The position numbers and the translations under genes were made by a program. Positions 31,370 to 38,914 of a stretch of 64,000 nucleotides of DNA are shown piece after piece. Numbering within the stretch: the stretch's first letter is position 1; the number at the start of each line of letters is the position of its first letter. This stretch comes from Sinimarinibacterium arenosum. Its GTDB lineage: Bacteria; Pseudomonadota; Gammaproteobacteria; Nevskiales; Nevskiaceae. Location of the stretch: NCBI RefSeq assembly GCF_005047655.1, contig NZ_SUKF01000004.1, forward strand, positions 388,978-452,977, written 5' to 3'. The notes under the pieces were generated by a model. The model was not told the DNA's origin and did not search any database. It saw only the letters and a program-made list of their open reading frames with translations.

Positions 31370-32851
31370 ATGGCCACCGAGATCCGGCGACCTTCGTTCG
31401 CGTTCGCCAAACGCCATGGCCTGATTGTCACCGAGGACACCGGCGATCACGTGATCGTGGTTGCGCGCCCCGGCGTGGCAATCGATGCCGTGCAGGAAAC
31501 ACGACGCTTCACCGCCCGACCATTGCGGTTGAAGACTGTCAGCGTCGACGAATTCGATGCCTTGCTGTCTCGGACCTATGAGGGACAGACCGCTGCCAGC
31601 GCCAGTCTGATCAACGGATTGAATCAGGACGATGACCTCGACGCGCTGGCGATGGCGCTCAGCGAAAACGAGGATCTGCTCGAATCCGACGACGACGCGC
31701 CAGTCATCAAGTTCATCAATGCACTGCTGGTCGAGGCGATCAAGGAAAACGCCTCAGATATCCACGTGGAAAGCTTCGAAAGCCGCCTGCAGGTCCGTTT
31801 CCGGGTTGATGGCGTGCTGCGGGAAGTGATGTCCCCGCCCAAGAATATGGGTCCACGACTCGTTTCGCGCATCAAGGTCATGGCCAAGCTCGACATTGCC
31901 GAGAAACGCTTGCCACAGGATGGCCGCATCTCGCGTGCCTTTGGCGGCCGCAAGATCGATGTTCGCGTGTCGACGATTCCCACTGGCCAGCACAACGAAC
32001 GCGTGGTCATGCGTATTCTCGACAAGCAGGCCGAACGGCTCGATCTCGAGCAACTCGGCCTCGACGAAGTGCAGGTCGCGACCCTGAAGCGGATCATCCA
32101 CCGTCCCTACGGCATTCTGCTGGTGACGGGGCCCACTGGATCAGGCAAGACTACGACCCTGTACTCGGCGCTGTCGGTTCTCAATGATCGCACCCGTAAC
32201 ATCATGACGGTCGAAGACCCGATTGAGTACAACATCGACGGTGTCGGCCAGACACAGGTCAACTCCAAGGTCGACATGACCTTTGCACGCGGACTGCGTG
32301 CAATCCTGCGCCAGGATCCTGACGTCGTCATGATCGGCGAAATTCGCGATCTCGAAACAGCCCAGATCGCGGTACAGGCGTCGCAGACCGGCCACCTGGT
32401 GTTGTCGACACTGCATACCAATACTGCGGTAGGCGCAGTCACGCGTCTGCGCGACATGGGCGTCGAACCCTATCAGCTGTCGTCATCGCTGGTGGGCTTG
32501 ACCGCGCAGCGTCTGGTTCGCCAGCTGTGCCCACACTGCAAGCAGCCGCACGCGGCGAGTACGGTCGAGAAAGAACAGCTTGGCATCGATACAAAGCGTG
32601 AAGTCACGCTGTATCAGCCTGTTGGTTGTCCGCTGTGCCGTCACACCGGATTTCATGGTCGTTCGGTGATCAGCGAGATCATCGAAGTCGATCGCCATAT
32701 CGAAGCGATGATCCACGACAGCGTGTCGGAACAGGCACTGGAGAGTTACGCCCGTCAGGCCAGCCCGGGCATTCTGCAATCCGGCCGCAACAAGGTGCTG
32801 GCTGGACTGACCACGCTGCGCGAAGTCCTGCGCGTGACGATCGAGGAATAG
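31370..32851 (+). CDS. gspE: Type II secretion ATPase GspE
   Basis: Cytoplasmic secretion ATPase that drives pseudopilus assembly. The 493-residue protein has an N-terminal GspE domain, Walker A GPTGSGKTTTLYS, Asp box (TVEDPIEYNI), Walker B (ILRQDPDVVMIGEIRD), His box and a zinc tetra-Cys motif (CPHC...CPLC). The start is the ATG at 31370, ten bases after the gspD stop; the open frame extends back into gspD but is not homologous there. Confidence 0.95.
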   Translation: MATEIRRPSFAFAKRHGLIVTEDTGDHVIVVARPGVAIDAVQETRRFTARPLRLKTVSVDEFDALLSRTYEGQTAASASLINGLNQDDDLDALAMALSENEDLLESDDDAPVIKFINALLVEAIKENASDIHVESFESRLQVRFRVDGVLREVMSPPKNMGPRLVSRIKVMAKLDIAEKRLPQDGRISRAFGGRKIDVRVSTIPTGQHNERVVMRILDKQAERLDLEQLGLDEVQVATLKRIIHRPYGILLVTGPTGSGKTTTLYSALSVLNDRTRNIMTVEDPIEYNIDGVGQTQVNSKVDMTFARGLRAILRQDPDVVMIGEIRDLETAQIAVQASQTGHLVLSTLHTNTAVGAVTRLRDMGVEPYQLSSSLVGLTAQRLVRQLCPHCKQPHAASTVEKEQLGIDTKREVTLYQPVGCPLCRHTGFHGRSVISEIIEVDRHIEAMIHDSVSEQALESYARQASPGILQSGRNKVLAGLTTLREVLRVTIEE

Positions 32852-32879
32852 GCGCGCCACCGCGCCGACGGATCGCACG

Positions 32880-34097
32880 ATGTCCGCCTATGAATACGCT
32901 GCACTCGACGCCAAGGGCCGCCAGGTCAAGGGCCTGATCGAAGGCGATACTCCACGCTCGGCGCGCCAGCAGTTGCGCGAACGTGGACTGACGCCGATCG
33001 ATATCAACGAAGTCTCGGAACAGCGGCTGAACCGTCAATCGGTGTTTTCGCGTGGCGGCGGCGCCATCAACAATACCGAACTGTCGCTGTTCACCCGGCA
33101 GCTGGCCACTCTGGTGCGCTCCGGGCTGCCGCTGGATGAAGCTTTGACTGCGGTATCCGAACAGAGCGAAAGCAAACGCGTGAAACGTGTCGCGCTGGGC
33201 GTACGCGCAGGCGTCATCGAAGGCAATTCGCTGGCGCAGTCGCTGAATCAATTTCCCAAAGCCTTTCCACCCCTGTTTCGTGCAACTGTCGAGGCCGGAG
33301 AACAGTCCGGCAAGCTCGACTACATCCTGGAGCGACTCGCGCAATACGTCGAAGGACGCCAGGCAATGCAGCAGAAGATCATGCTGGCAACCTTTTATCC
33401 GGCGATCCTGACTTTCGTAGCGATTTCCGTGGTGATGCTGCTGCTGACCTACGTTGTGCCGCAGGTTGTCGAAGTTTTCAACAGCATTGACGCCGAGCTA
33501 CCCGCGCTGACAACTGGACTGATTGCGGTCTCCGATTTTCTCCGCGACTACGGCATCGTCTTGCTGATTCTGGCCGCTGGCGGCGCCATCGTATTCGCGC
33601 GAATGATGCGAGGCGAAGCGTTCAAACGAAAAGTGCATCGATTCCAGCTCACCATCCCTCTGGTCGGCCGGCTGACTCGCGGCGCGAATACCGGACGATT
33701 CACCCGAACGCTGGGCATCCTGTTCGGCAGTGGCGTGCCAATTCTCGACGCCATGCGCATTGGCACCCAGGTTGTCAGCAATCTACCCATGCGCGAAGCC
33801 ATTGAAGCCGCTGCTGTCAAAGTCCGCGAGGGCGGCGCGCTCAGTCGTTCGTTGGCGGCAAGCAAGCTGTTTCCCCCGATCACGGTGCATCTGATCGCCA
33901 GCGGCGAATCCTCCGGCCGCCTGGACGAGATGCTCGATCATGCAGCTGAAAATCAGGAACGCGAAGTCGAGACTCTTGTTGCGGCACTGATGGGCGTGTT
34001 CGAACCCGTATTGATCCTGGTAATGGGCGGCGTGGTGTTGCTGATCGTGCTGGCCATTCTGCTGCCGATCTTTGATCTGAATCAGCTGGTCAAGTAA
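32880..34097 (+). CDS. gspF: Type II secretion inner-membrane protein GspF
   Basis: Platform protein of the T2SS. The 405-residue protein begins MSAYEYAALDAKGRQVKG, with two repeated T2SSF cytoplasmic domains (about 70-190 and 275-395) and three helices. The motif EAGEQSGKLD and its repeat ASGESSGRLDEML mark the two halves. It is the last gsp gene here: a tauE-like gene, not gspG, followed it before the mobile element arrived. Confidence 0.94.
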   Translation: MSAYEYAALDAKGRQVKGLIEGDTPRSARQQLRERGLTPIDINEVSEQRLNRQSVFSRGGGAINNTELSLFTRQLATLVRSGLPLDEALTAVSEQSESKRVKRVALGVRAGVIEGNSLAQSLNQFPKAFPPLFRATVEAGEQSGKLDYILERLAQYVEGRQAMQQKIMLATFYPAILTFVAISVVMLLLTYVVPQVVEVFNSIDAELPALTTGLIAVSDFLRDYGIVLLILAAGGAIVFARMMRGEAFKRKVHRFQLTIPLVGRLTRGANTGRFTRTLGILFGSGVPILDAMRIGTQVVSNLPMREAIEAAAVKVREGGALSRSLAASKLFPPITVHLIASGESSGRLDEMLDHAAENQEREVETLVAALMGVFEPVLILVMGGVVLLIVLAILLPIFDLNQLVK

Positions 34098-34168
34098 CGG
34101 TGCATGTCCGCCGTAGTCACGGCATCCGAACGCGCATATTGACCGGTTAGCCGAGCGATTTACCCACG

Positions 34169-34239
34169 GTGTTCGACCCGCTCAACACACTCCTGCTAGC
34201 CCTGCTGGGCTTTGCCGCCAGCTTCTTTTCCGCACTGGC
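34169..34239 (+). pseudogene. 5' fragment of tauE-like permease gene, split by transposon
   Basis: A GTG at 34169 opens a frame encoding 22 residues, V/M-F-D-P-L-N-T-L-L-L-A-L-L-G-F-A-A-S-F-F-S-A, followed by the CTGGC target copy. This is the first helix of a TauE/SafE permease. Joined to the frame at 47080 it continues ...SALAGGGAGLLQFP, which is the classic Gly-rich turn of this family. An in-frame TAG at 34148 and the lack of other start codons leave GTG as the only candidate start. Confidence 0.85.
34235..34239. repeat. Left target-site duplication CTGGC
   Basis: CTGGC directly precedes the left terminal repeat and is repeated at 47080-47084 directly after the right one. Excising the element with one copy restores the tauE reading frame exactly, so this pair is a true 5-bp target duplication, within the 4-8 bp known for the IS21 family. 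Confidence 0.88.
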
Positions 34240-34473
34240 TACAAAACGGCGGCCACATGCGCGCCGGCGCCTTATAAGTTGAGCGCAGGATGCCAGCCGA
34301 CTTGCACAATGACGCCACCGTAGTTGCGCATGACCGCCTAGGCGCTGATCGGTGGCGCCAACAGGCTGCGCACTAGCACCAGCGTCCTGCGCACCGCCGC
34401 CAGGTTGTTGCGCATCGGCACCAAGCTACTGCGCACCGTCGCCCTTCAGCCTGCGCATCGACTCCCCCTTGAG
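34240..34473 (+). repeat. Left-end array of about ten 21-23 bp transposase-site repeats
   Basis: After the 18-bp tip, units begin at 34258, 34280, 34303, 34325, 34346, 34367, 34388, 34409, 34430 and 34452. The consensus is about TGCGCAYCGGCGCCA followed by a variable 6-8 bases; the units at 34346 and 34280 are the most diverged. The array runs through the istB stop codon, so the last units also encode the IstB C-terminus. Multiple terminal repeats of this sort are known for IS21-family ends and are thought to bind IstA. The roughly two-helical-turn spacing fits binding on one face of DNA. Confidence 0.82.
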
Positions 34474-35166
34474 TGGGATCTTCAGGCTGGAATGCACCAG
34501 GCGATCGAGAATCGCGTCGGCCAGTGCCGGGTCATTGATAAAGGAATGCCACTCTTTCACTGGCATCTGTCCCAGGATGATGGTCGAGTGGCTACCGACG
34601 CGATCATCCAGCAGCTCCATCAGATCCGAGCGCCCCCGGTTGGTGAGGGTGCTCAGGCCGAAATCATCGAGGATCAGCAACTGCACCTTGGCCAGTTGGT
34701 TGCGCATCTTGGTGATCGACCCATCCTCATGCGCGATCGCCATCTCCTCCAGCAAGCGGCCGACACGGCGATAGGCGACGGTGATGCCTCTGCGCGCAGC
34801 CTGTACGGCAAGCGCACAAGCCAGCCATGTCTTGCCGGTTCCGGTGGCGCCTGTCATCAGCACGTTCAGTTGCTTGTAGATCCAGGCACAGGTGAGCAGG
34901 TCGGCGAAGGTTGCTTTCTCGATGCCACGGCTCGGCCGGAAGTCGATGTCCTCCGGGATCGACTGTACCTTCAGCTTCGCGTTCCGCAGGATGCGCTTGT
35001 AGCGCTGCGAGTCGCGGTGACTGGTCTCGGCGTCGACCAGCATCTGCAAGCGCTGCTCGAAGGAAGCACCCAGGAAGGCCGACTGCAACATTTGCTGGTC
35101 AAGGCCTTCAGCCATCCCGAGAAGGCGCAAATCACGAAGCTGCTGAGCGGTATTCATGATCGTCAT
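34426..35166 (-). CDS. istB: IS21-family helper ATPase IstB
   Basis: AAA+ helper that selects targets and activates IstA, functionally like MuB. The 246-residue protein has an N-terminal helical region, Walker A GATGTGKTWLACALA, Walker B LLILDDFGLSTL and the DnaC-like tail. Starts at 35166 (MTIMNTAQQ) and 35157 (MNTAQQ) are both possible. Its 3' end lies in the terminal repeat array. Ten bases downstream of istA. Confidence 0.94.
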   Translation of the reverse strand: MTIMNTAQQLRDLRLLGMAEGLDQQMLQSAFLGASFEQRLQMLVDAETSHRDSQRYKRILRNAKLKVQSIPEDIDFRPSRGIEKATFADLLTCAWIYKQLNVLMTGATGTGKTWLACALAVQAARRGITVAYRRVGRLLEEMAIAHEDGSITKMRNQLAKVQLLILDDFGLSTLTNRGRSDLMELLDDRVGSHSTIILGQMPVKEWHSFINDPALADAILDRLVHSSLKIPLKGESMRRLKGDGAQ

Positions 35167-35176
35167 ATGGGTGTCC

Positions 35177-36715
35177 TCAGTGTTGGTAGCTTTCCGCGCC
35201 GCGCACGTTCCCGTGGCCCGGCATTGGGGTGTCGTCATCTTTATCGCCACGTAGCGGCGTGCTTTCCATGCGTCGTTCCAGCATCGAGCGCACGGAAACG
35301 ACGGAATTCGTTGAAATCCGAATCGCGCGGTGACAGGCAGCGTTCAACCGTTCCAGGCCAAATTCGATTTCCATGGTCCGGAGGCTCCGAATGGCCTGCA
35401 TGGAGACCGTCGGCCGCCGGTTGGCTTCGATATGCCTTTTCACGAAAGCACTGATCCAGGCTCCGGACCGATCGGCCCACGCAATCAGCTCGGCACCATC
35501 GCTCTGCGAATATGCCCTGTGCGCAGCCGGTTGATGCTCGGCGAGCGTGCTACAGCCTCCCGGGACGCTACTCCGCAGGTGCGTGGCGATCGGGAAGTTG
35601 TCGTCCTTGGCGTAGACCTCGATCTGGCGGGCGGTCGCGCTGATCCGCACCTTCGCGCCGATGTACCTGTAGGGCACCGAGTAATAGTGCTGCTCGTAGA
35701 CGACGTGGTAGTCCTGCGGCACCGTGACGTTGAGCTTCCAATCGCAGTACTCGTATGGCAGCTCTGGCAGTGATTTCAATGCCGGACGGTCCAGCTGGTC
35801 GAAGAGCTGGTTCCGGCTTTTTCCGCCATGCGCCCGCATGGGCTTGTCGTTCATGCGGACCAGCATCTCCGCGATAGCGACATTCAGTTCGTCGATGGAT
35901 GTGAAGACCCGATTGCGTAGCCGCGCCAGAATCCAGCGCTGCGCGAAGCGTACGCCCACTTCTACAGCCGCCTTGTCCTTGGGCTTGCGAGCCCGTGTCG
36001 GCATCACGATGCAGTCATAGTGCTGCGCGAGCCGTGAGTACGTGTAATTGATGACGTGCCCCTCGGCGGCGGTAATACGGTCGACCGCTGCCTTGAGGTT
36101 GTCGGGGACCAGTAGTCGCGGGACACCTCCATAGAACTCCATCGCGCGGACGTTGGCTTCGCACCAGTGATGGAGCTGCTGGGTCGCAGTCGCGTAGACG
36201 AAGGTCTTGCGACTGGCACCCATCACCGAGACAAACAGTTCCACCGGGGTGCGGACCCCGGTCGCCGGATCAAGAATGCTAGGGCGCTTGCCGGAGTAGT
36301 CGAGGAACAGGCGATAGCCTGGTGCGTGAGGCTGGCGCATGACGATGCCCAGCGAGCGCTGATAGGTGTCCAGGCGGCGACGAAATTCAGTCTCGGACAT
36401 CGCCCCGTCGCCAGCGGCAGCGGCGTACTCCTCGTGCAATAGCAGGATTGTCACGCCGGCCTTACACAGTTCGGCCTGCACGTAGGCGAAGTCTGGCTCG
36501 ACGAAGGGCTTGCGCGCCATGCGCCGCCCGTTATTCAGGCGATCTTCGAGTGCGCGGTCTGTCAGCCCCGAGACGCTGTTCCAATCCAGCTCTTCTTCGG
36601 CCAGCCGGTTTCGGTACCGCCCAGCCGTGTTGGGAGCAATATCTGCTGCCATGGCGACCTCTCGGTTGGAGAAGTCGGTGGTGAGCAGCAGGCGACATAC
36701 TTCCTTCAAGTTCAT
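35177..36715 (-). CDS. istA: IS21-family DDE transposase IstA
   Basis: DDE recombinase of 512 residues. N-terminal HTH (SNREVAMAADIAPNTAGRY) is followed by an RNase-H fold with the triad D139 (LFLDYSGK), D205 (LVPDNLKA) and E252 (KDKAAVEVGV), then the C-terminal Mu-type beta-barrel domain (YYSVPYRYIG). All catalytic residues are intact. It transposes with IstB by a copy-and-paste-like or Mu-like strand-transfer route in studied members. The gap from here to the Ner-like gene (36716-36943) contains no IS21 end. Confidence 0.95.
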   Translation of the reverse strand: MNLKEVCRLLLTTDFSNREVAMAADIAPNTAGRYRNRLAEEELDWNSVSGLTDRALEDRLNNGRRMARKPFVEPDFAYVQAELCKAGVTILLLHEEYAAAAGDGAMSETEFRRRLDTYQRSLGIVMRQPHAPGYRLFLDYSGKRPSILDPATGVRTPVELFVSVMGASRKTFVYATATQQLHHWCEANVRAMEFYGGVPRLLVPDNLKAAVDRITAAEGHVINYTYSRLAQHYDCIVMPTRARKPKDKAAVEVGVRFAQRWILARLRNRVFTSIDELNVAIAEMLVRMNDKPMRAHGGKSRNQLFDQLDRPALKSLPELPYEYCDWKLNVTVPQDYHVVYEQHYYSVPYRYIGAKVRISATARQIEVYAKDDNFPIATHLRSSVPGGCSTLAEHQPAAHRAYSQSDGAELIAWADRSGAWISAFVKRHIEANRRPTVSMQAIRSLRTMEIEFGLERLNAACHRAIRISTNSVVSVRSMLERRMESTPLRGDKDDDTPMPGHGNVRGAESYQH

Positions 36716-36883
36716 CCTGCGTTCTCGTTGTCCTGCACATCCGGGGAAAGGGCGTGAGGACGAACCTCACTCCGGCGTCAGGCAAAAGAGCACTCGAGCA
36801 GCCCAGGCCGGGCCGCTTGCCTTGACACCATCGGAAGCAGAAACGAGAATGCAGTCTCAAGGTTCAGTTGAAAGCCGCACGAG

Positions 36884-36910
36884 ACCCACGCCCTGGCAGG
36901 CGTGGGTTTT
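36884..36910 (+). terminator. Strong intrinsic terminator, plus strand, no gene upstream
   Basis: A perfect 9-bp stem (ACCCACGCC/GGCGTGGGT) with a 6-nt loop is followed by TTTT on the plus strand. No plus-strand gene lies between istA and this point. It is enclosed by an outer inverted pair AACGAGAA (36842-36849) and TTCTCGTT (36909-36916). It may stop readthrough towards the cargo, end an unseen small RNA, or be a relic. Confidence 0.65.
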
Positions 36911-36943
36911 CTCGTTATGCCGCCCGAAATTCAGCTATTGCGA

Positions 36944-37240
36944 TCAACAAAAGACGACCCTGGGCACGCCACCTCCGAGGCAATCGAGGGGGCGCGTCAG
37001 GGCGGGGCCAACGTCGCCGTCGCTGCCGCCGGGATAACGGTCTGGCCACAGATCGGCTGGTGAAACCCCCAGTTTCACTGCAATCGCAGTCTCGATTCTT
37101 CGGGAGCGCCGATAGCCCTGGCTCACGCTGGTCACCGTGGTTCCGGCCACATCGAGTTCACGCGCCACTTCCGCCAGCGAACTACCGGCGATCCGCAGGC
37201 GCATCTTGATCCGCTCGTGTTGTTCCAGCGCTAGGCGCAT
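36944..37240 (-). CDS. Ner/Nlp-like HTH regulator
   Basis: A 98-residue protein whose residues about 1-70 match the Ner/Nlp DNA-binding fold: a helix (RIKMRLRIAGSSLAEVARE), the recognition turn (DVAGTTVTSVSQGYRR) and the diagnostic ending AIAVKLGVSPADLWPDRY, compare the W-P-x-R-Y end of Ner proteins. The C-terminal 28 residues look unstructured. It is co-oriented with and upstream of istA-istB and divergent from the XRE gene by 45 bp. Phage Mu Ner represses early (transposase) transcription, which suggests the same role here. Confidence 0.75.
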   Translation of the reverse strand: MRLALEQHERIKMRLRIAGSSLAEVARELDVAGTTVTSVSQGYRRSRRIETAIAVKLGVSPADLWPDRYPGGSDGDVGPALTRPLDCLGGGVPRVVFC

Positions 37241-37285
37241 GCGTGATATCTTCGAGGGAAGTCCTGAGACTCACAATAGGCAGTT
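37241..37285. promoter_or_regulatory. Divergent control region between Ner-like and XRE genes
   Basis: Only 45 bp separate the two divergent starts, so both promoters and any operators must overlap the gene ends or each other. I see TTCGAGGGAAG and a GATATC palindrome but no clear repeated operator. Mutual control by the two HTH proteins is inferred from layout. Confidence 0.4.
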
Positions 37286-37723
37286 ATGAGTAAGCTGTCA
37301 AACGACGACGACAATCTCATCATGGGTCGCCGCCTGATGGCGATCCGAGTTTCCAGCGGCCTCACTCAGGCCGATTTCGCGGACAAGCTCAGCCTTTCGC
37401 TGAGGGCCTACGCGAACTACGAGCGGGGCGAGCGCGAGATGCCCACGGCCCTATTCAAGTCGTTGGTCGACACCTTCCGGATCGACCCACTCTGGCAACT
37501 CACCGGCCCTGGCGAGGACCCGGTTCAATTCGGTAAGCGCGTGCTCGACATGGACCTGATGGAAGGCGTAATCCGGCTCATCGAAGAATGGCTGGTCAAG
37601 CATCGCCGCACGCTCAAGCCCGAGAAGAAGGCTCGGGTCATCCGGCTCGGCTACGAGCACTGTGTCGCCAAGGGTGGGATCGACACCACGCATTTGCGCG
37701 AGATGCTGTCGGTGGCGGCCTGA
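37286..37723 (+). CDS. XRE-family transcriptional regulator
   Basis: A 145-residue protein with an N-terminal Cro/C1-type HTH (about 13-68: MGRRLMAIRVSSGLTQADFA then SLSLRAYANYERGEREMP) and a basic helical C-terminal half. No peptidase or ligand domain. By position, divergent from ner-istA-istB, it resembles the Mu-type repressor, and may set immunity or quiescence of the element. It could instead control the plus-strand cargo that follows. The next gene begins 4 bp after its stop. Confidence 0.78.
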   Translation: MSKLSNDDDNLIMGRRLMAIRVSSGLTQADFADKLSLSLRAYANYERGEREMPTALFKSLVDTFRIDPLWQLTGPGEDPVQFGKRVLDMDLMEGVIRLIEEWLVKHRRTLKPEKKARVIRLGYEHCVAKGGIDTTHLREMLSVAA

Positions 37724-37727
37724 TCCG

Positions 37728-38336
37728 ATGGATGACCGTCACGACGACGACGGCCTGCCCGTTGCCGAGGTTCCGAAGCGTGATGGCCCTGTCCCGAATT
37801 TCAGCGGCAAGGTCGTGCCGCTGCATCCCAAGGCGACAGCACCTCTCGATCCTCGTCTGGAAGAACTGCGTCGGATTCTTTCGCAGTCCGAGCCGGCGGA
37901 CAGCGAGTATTCCGATGACGAGGCGATCCGCGACGAGGACAAGTTTCGCCGCCGCTTCGGACCAGGCTTCCGCTGGAATCGCCGGGACCGGATCGGACTG
38001 ATTAAGTTGAAGAAGCGTTACGACCTCACCGATCACGAGATCAAGCTGTTCCAGCACACGGGCAATCTTCGTCGGTCACCATTCGGCGTGATGCTCACCG
38101 CCAGCCCTTGGATCGCACTTTGGGGCGGCGTTCAGATCGCAGTGTTCGGATTGCTTTTCCTCGCGCTGCTACTCGCAGCATGGCCCAATCTGCTCGCGGC
38201 ACCTGAGAGGGCGATCAAGCCGGCGCTCGCACTCCTGGCTTTGCTCGGGTTCTGCTTTGCGCTGCACTGGCTGTACGTGAAGCCCTGGCTGCTCAGGCGT
38301 CGCAAGGAGCGGGAGAGCAGTCTCTATGACATCTGA
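37728..38336 (+). CDS. Unrecognised two-helix membrane protein
   Basis: A 202-residue protein of no family I know. Residues 1-110 are soluble and charged, with an acidic stretch (SEPADSEYSDDEAIRDEDK) and a basic block (RRRFGPGFRWNRRDRIGLIK); two helices follow at about 128-152 and 160-178, ending in a cytoplasmic Arg/Lys tail. Start at 37728 lies 4 bp beyond the XRE stop, so the pair is probably co-transcribed. It may be part of the element's core module rather than metal cargo. Confidence 0.55.
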   Translation: MDDRHDDDGLPVAEVPKRDGPVPNFSGKVVPLHPKATAPLDPRLEELRRILSQSEPADSEYSDDEAIRDEDKFRRRFGPGFRWNRRDRIGLIKLKKRYDLTDHEIKLFQHTGNLRRSPFGVMLTASPWIALWGGVQIAVFGLLFLALLLAAWPNLLAAPERAIKPALALLALLGFCFALHWLYVKPWLLRRRKERESSLYDI

Positions 38337-38429
38337 AGTAGCGCTTCGCAAAGTCATCCCGCTGGCGACTGTGCCAGGGCACTGGCCCGTGATCGTCCTG
38401 CTCGCCCCGATGTTTGGTACCCTTGACAG

Positions 38430-38828
38430 GTGACCGAACGCCGCACTTTGCTGCTCCTGTTTGCTTGCCTCGCATTCCTCTTGATGCAGCTGGGCGGCGC
38501 CCACCTGCACCGCTGTTTCGATGGCTCGGAGCCTCCGAACGAGATTCATTTCGCCGATTTCGATCTGCATTCGTCGAATGCGACAGTCGGTCATTCTCCG
38601 GACAGTTCTGGTCATGACGATATCGATACCGATCTGACCGCCGATGCGGTCAGCAAATTGACGTCGGTTGATCTGCCAGTTCTCGCGGGTTTCCTGTTCG
38701 TGGTTGTGCTGCTGCTCCCATGGGGACGGCACCCGGTTCCGCGACCGAGGACCGCGCCGCGTCTTGTTCATGCCCCGCTGCATCTGCGGCCGCCGCTGCG
38801 CGGTCCGCCTCGTTTCTCCTACGCGTGA
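38430..38828 (+). CDS. CzcI-like exported protein upstream of RND efflux operon
   Basis: A 132-residue protein with an N-terminal hydrophobic segment (TLLLLFACLAFLLMQLGGA), then a His/Asp-rich part (HLHRCF, HFADFDLHSSN, GHSPDSSGHDDIDTD) and a second hydrophobic segment near residue 82-96. It starts at GTG 38430. Small His/Asp-rich exported proteins with this placement precede czcCBA in several operons (CzcI). Homology is by position and composition only; metal sensing or periplasmic binding is inferred. Confidence 0.5.
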   Translation: MTERRTLLLLFACLAFLLMQLGGAHLHRCFDGSEPPNEIHFADFDLHSSNATVGHSPDSSGHDDIDTDLTADAVSKLTSVDLPVLAGFLFVVVLLLPWGRHPVPRPRTAPRLVHAPLHLRPPLRGPPRFSYA

Positions 38829-38914
38829 TCTGAACGCGCTCGGTGGCAACTGCCACCGGGTATCGAACGCCGCGTCTGTGCCCTGCGCAGGCGGCCTTCC
38901 GAAGGAGATTCCCG

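Noticed and set aside
34258..34473. Short regularly spaced repeats that might be a CRISPR array
   Set aside because: Units are 21-23 bp with no separate spacers, degenerate, overlap istB, and are mirrored at the other transposon end; no cas genes nearby.
34426..36715. Stand-alone IS21 insertion sequence
   Set aside because: No inverted end or repeat array exists upstream of istA; the matching end is at 47079, with the target duplication there.
34098..36715. Transposon interrupting the gsp operon between gspF and gspG
   Set aside because: The sequence after gspF encodes the start of tauE, whose remainder continues at 47080, so the target was tauE.
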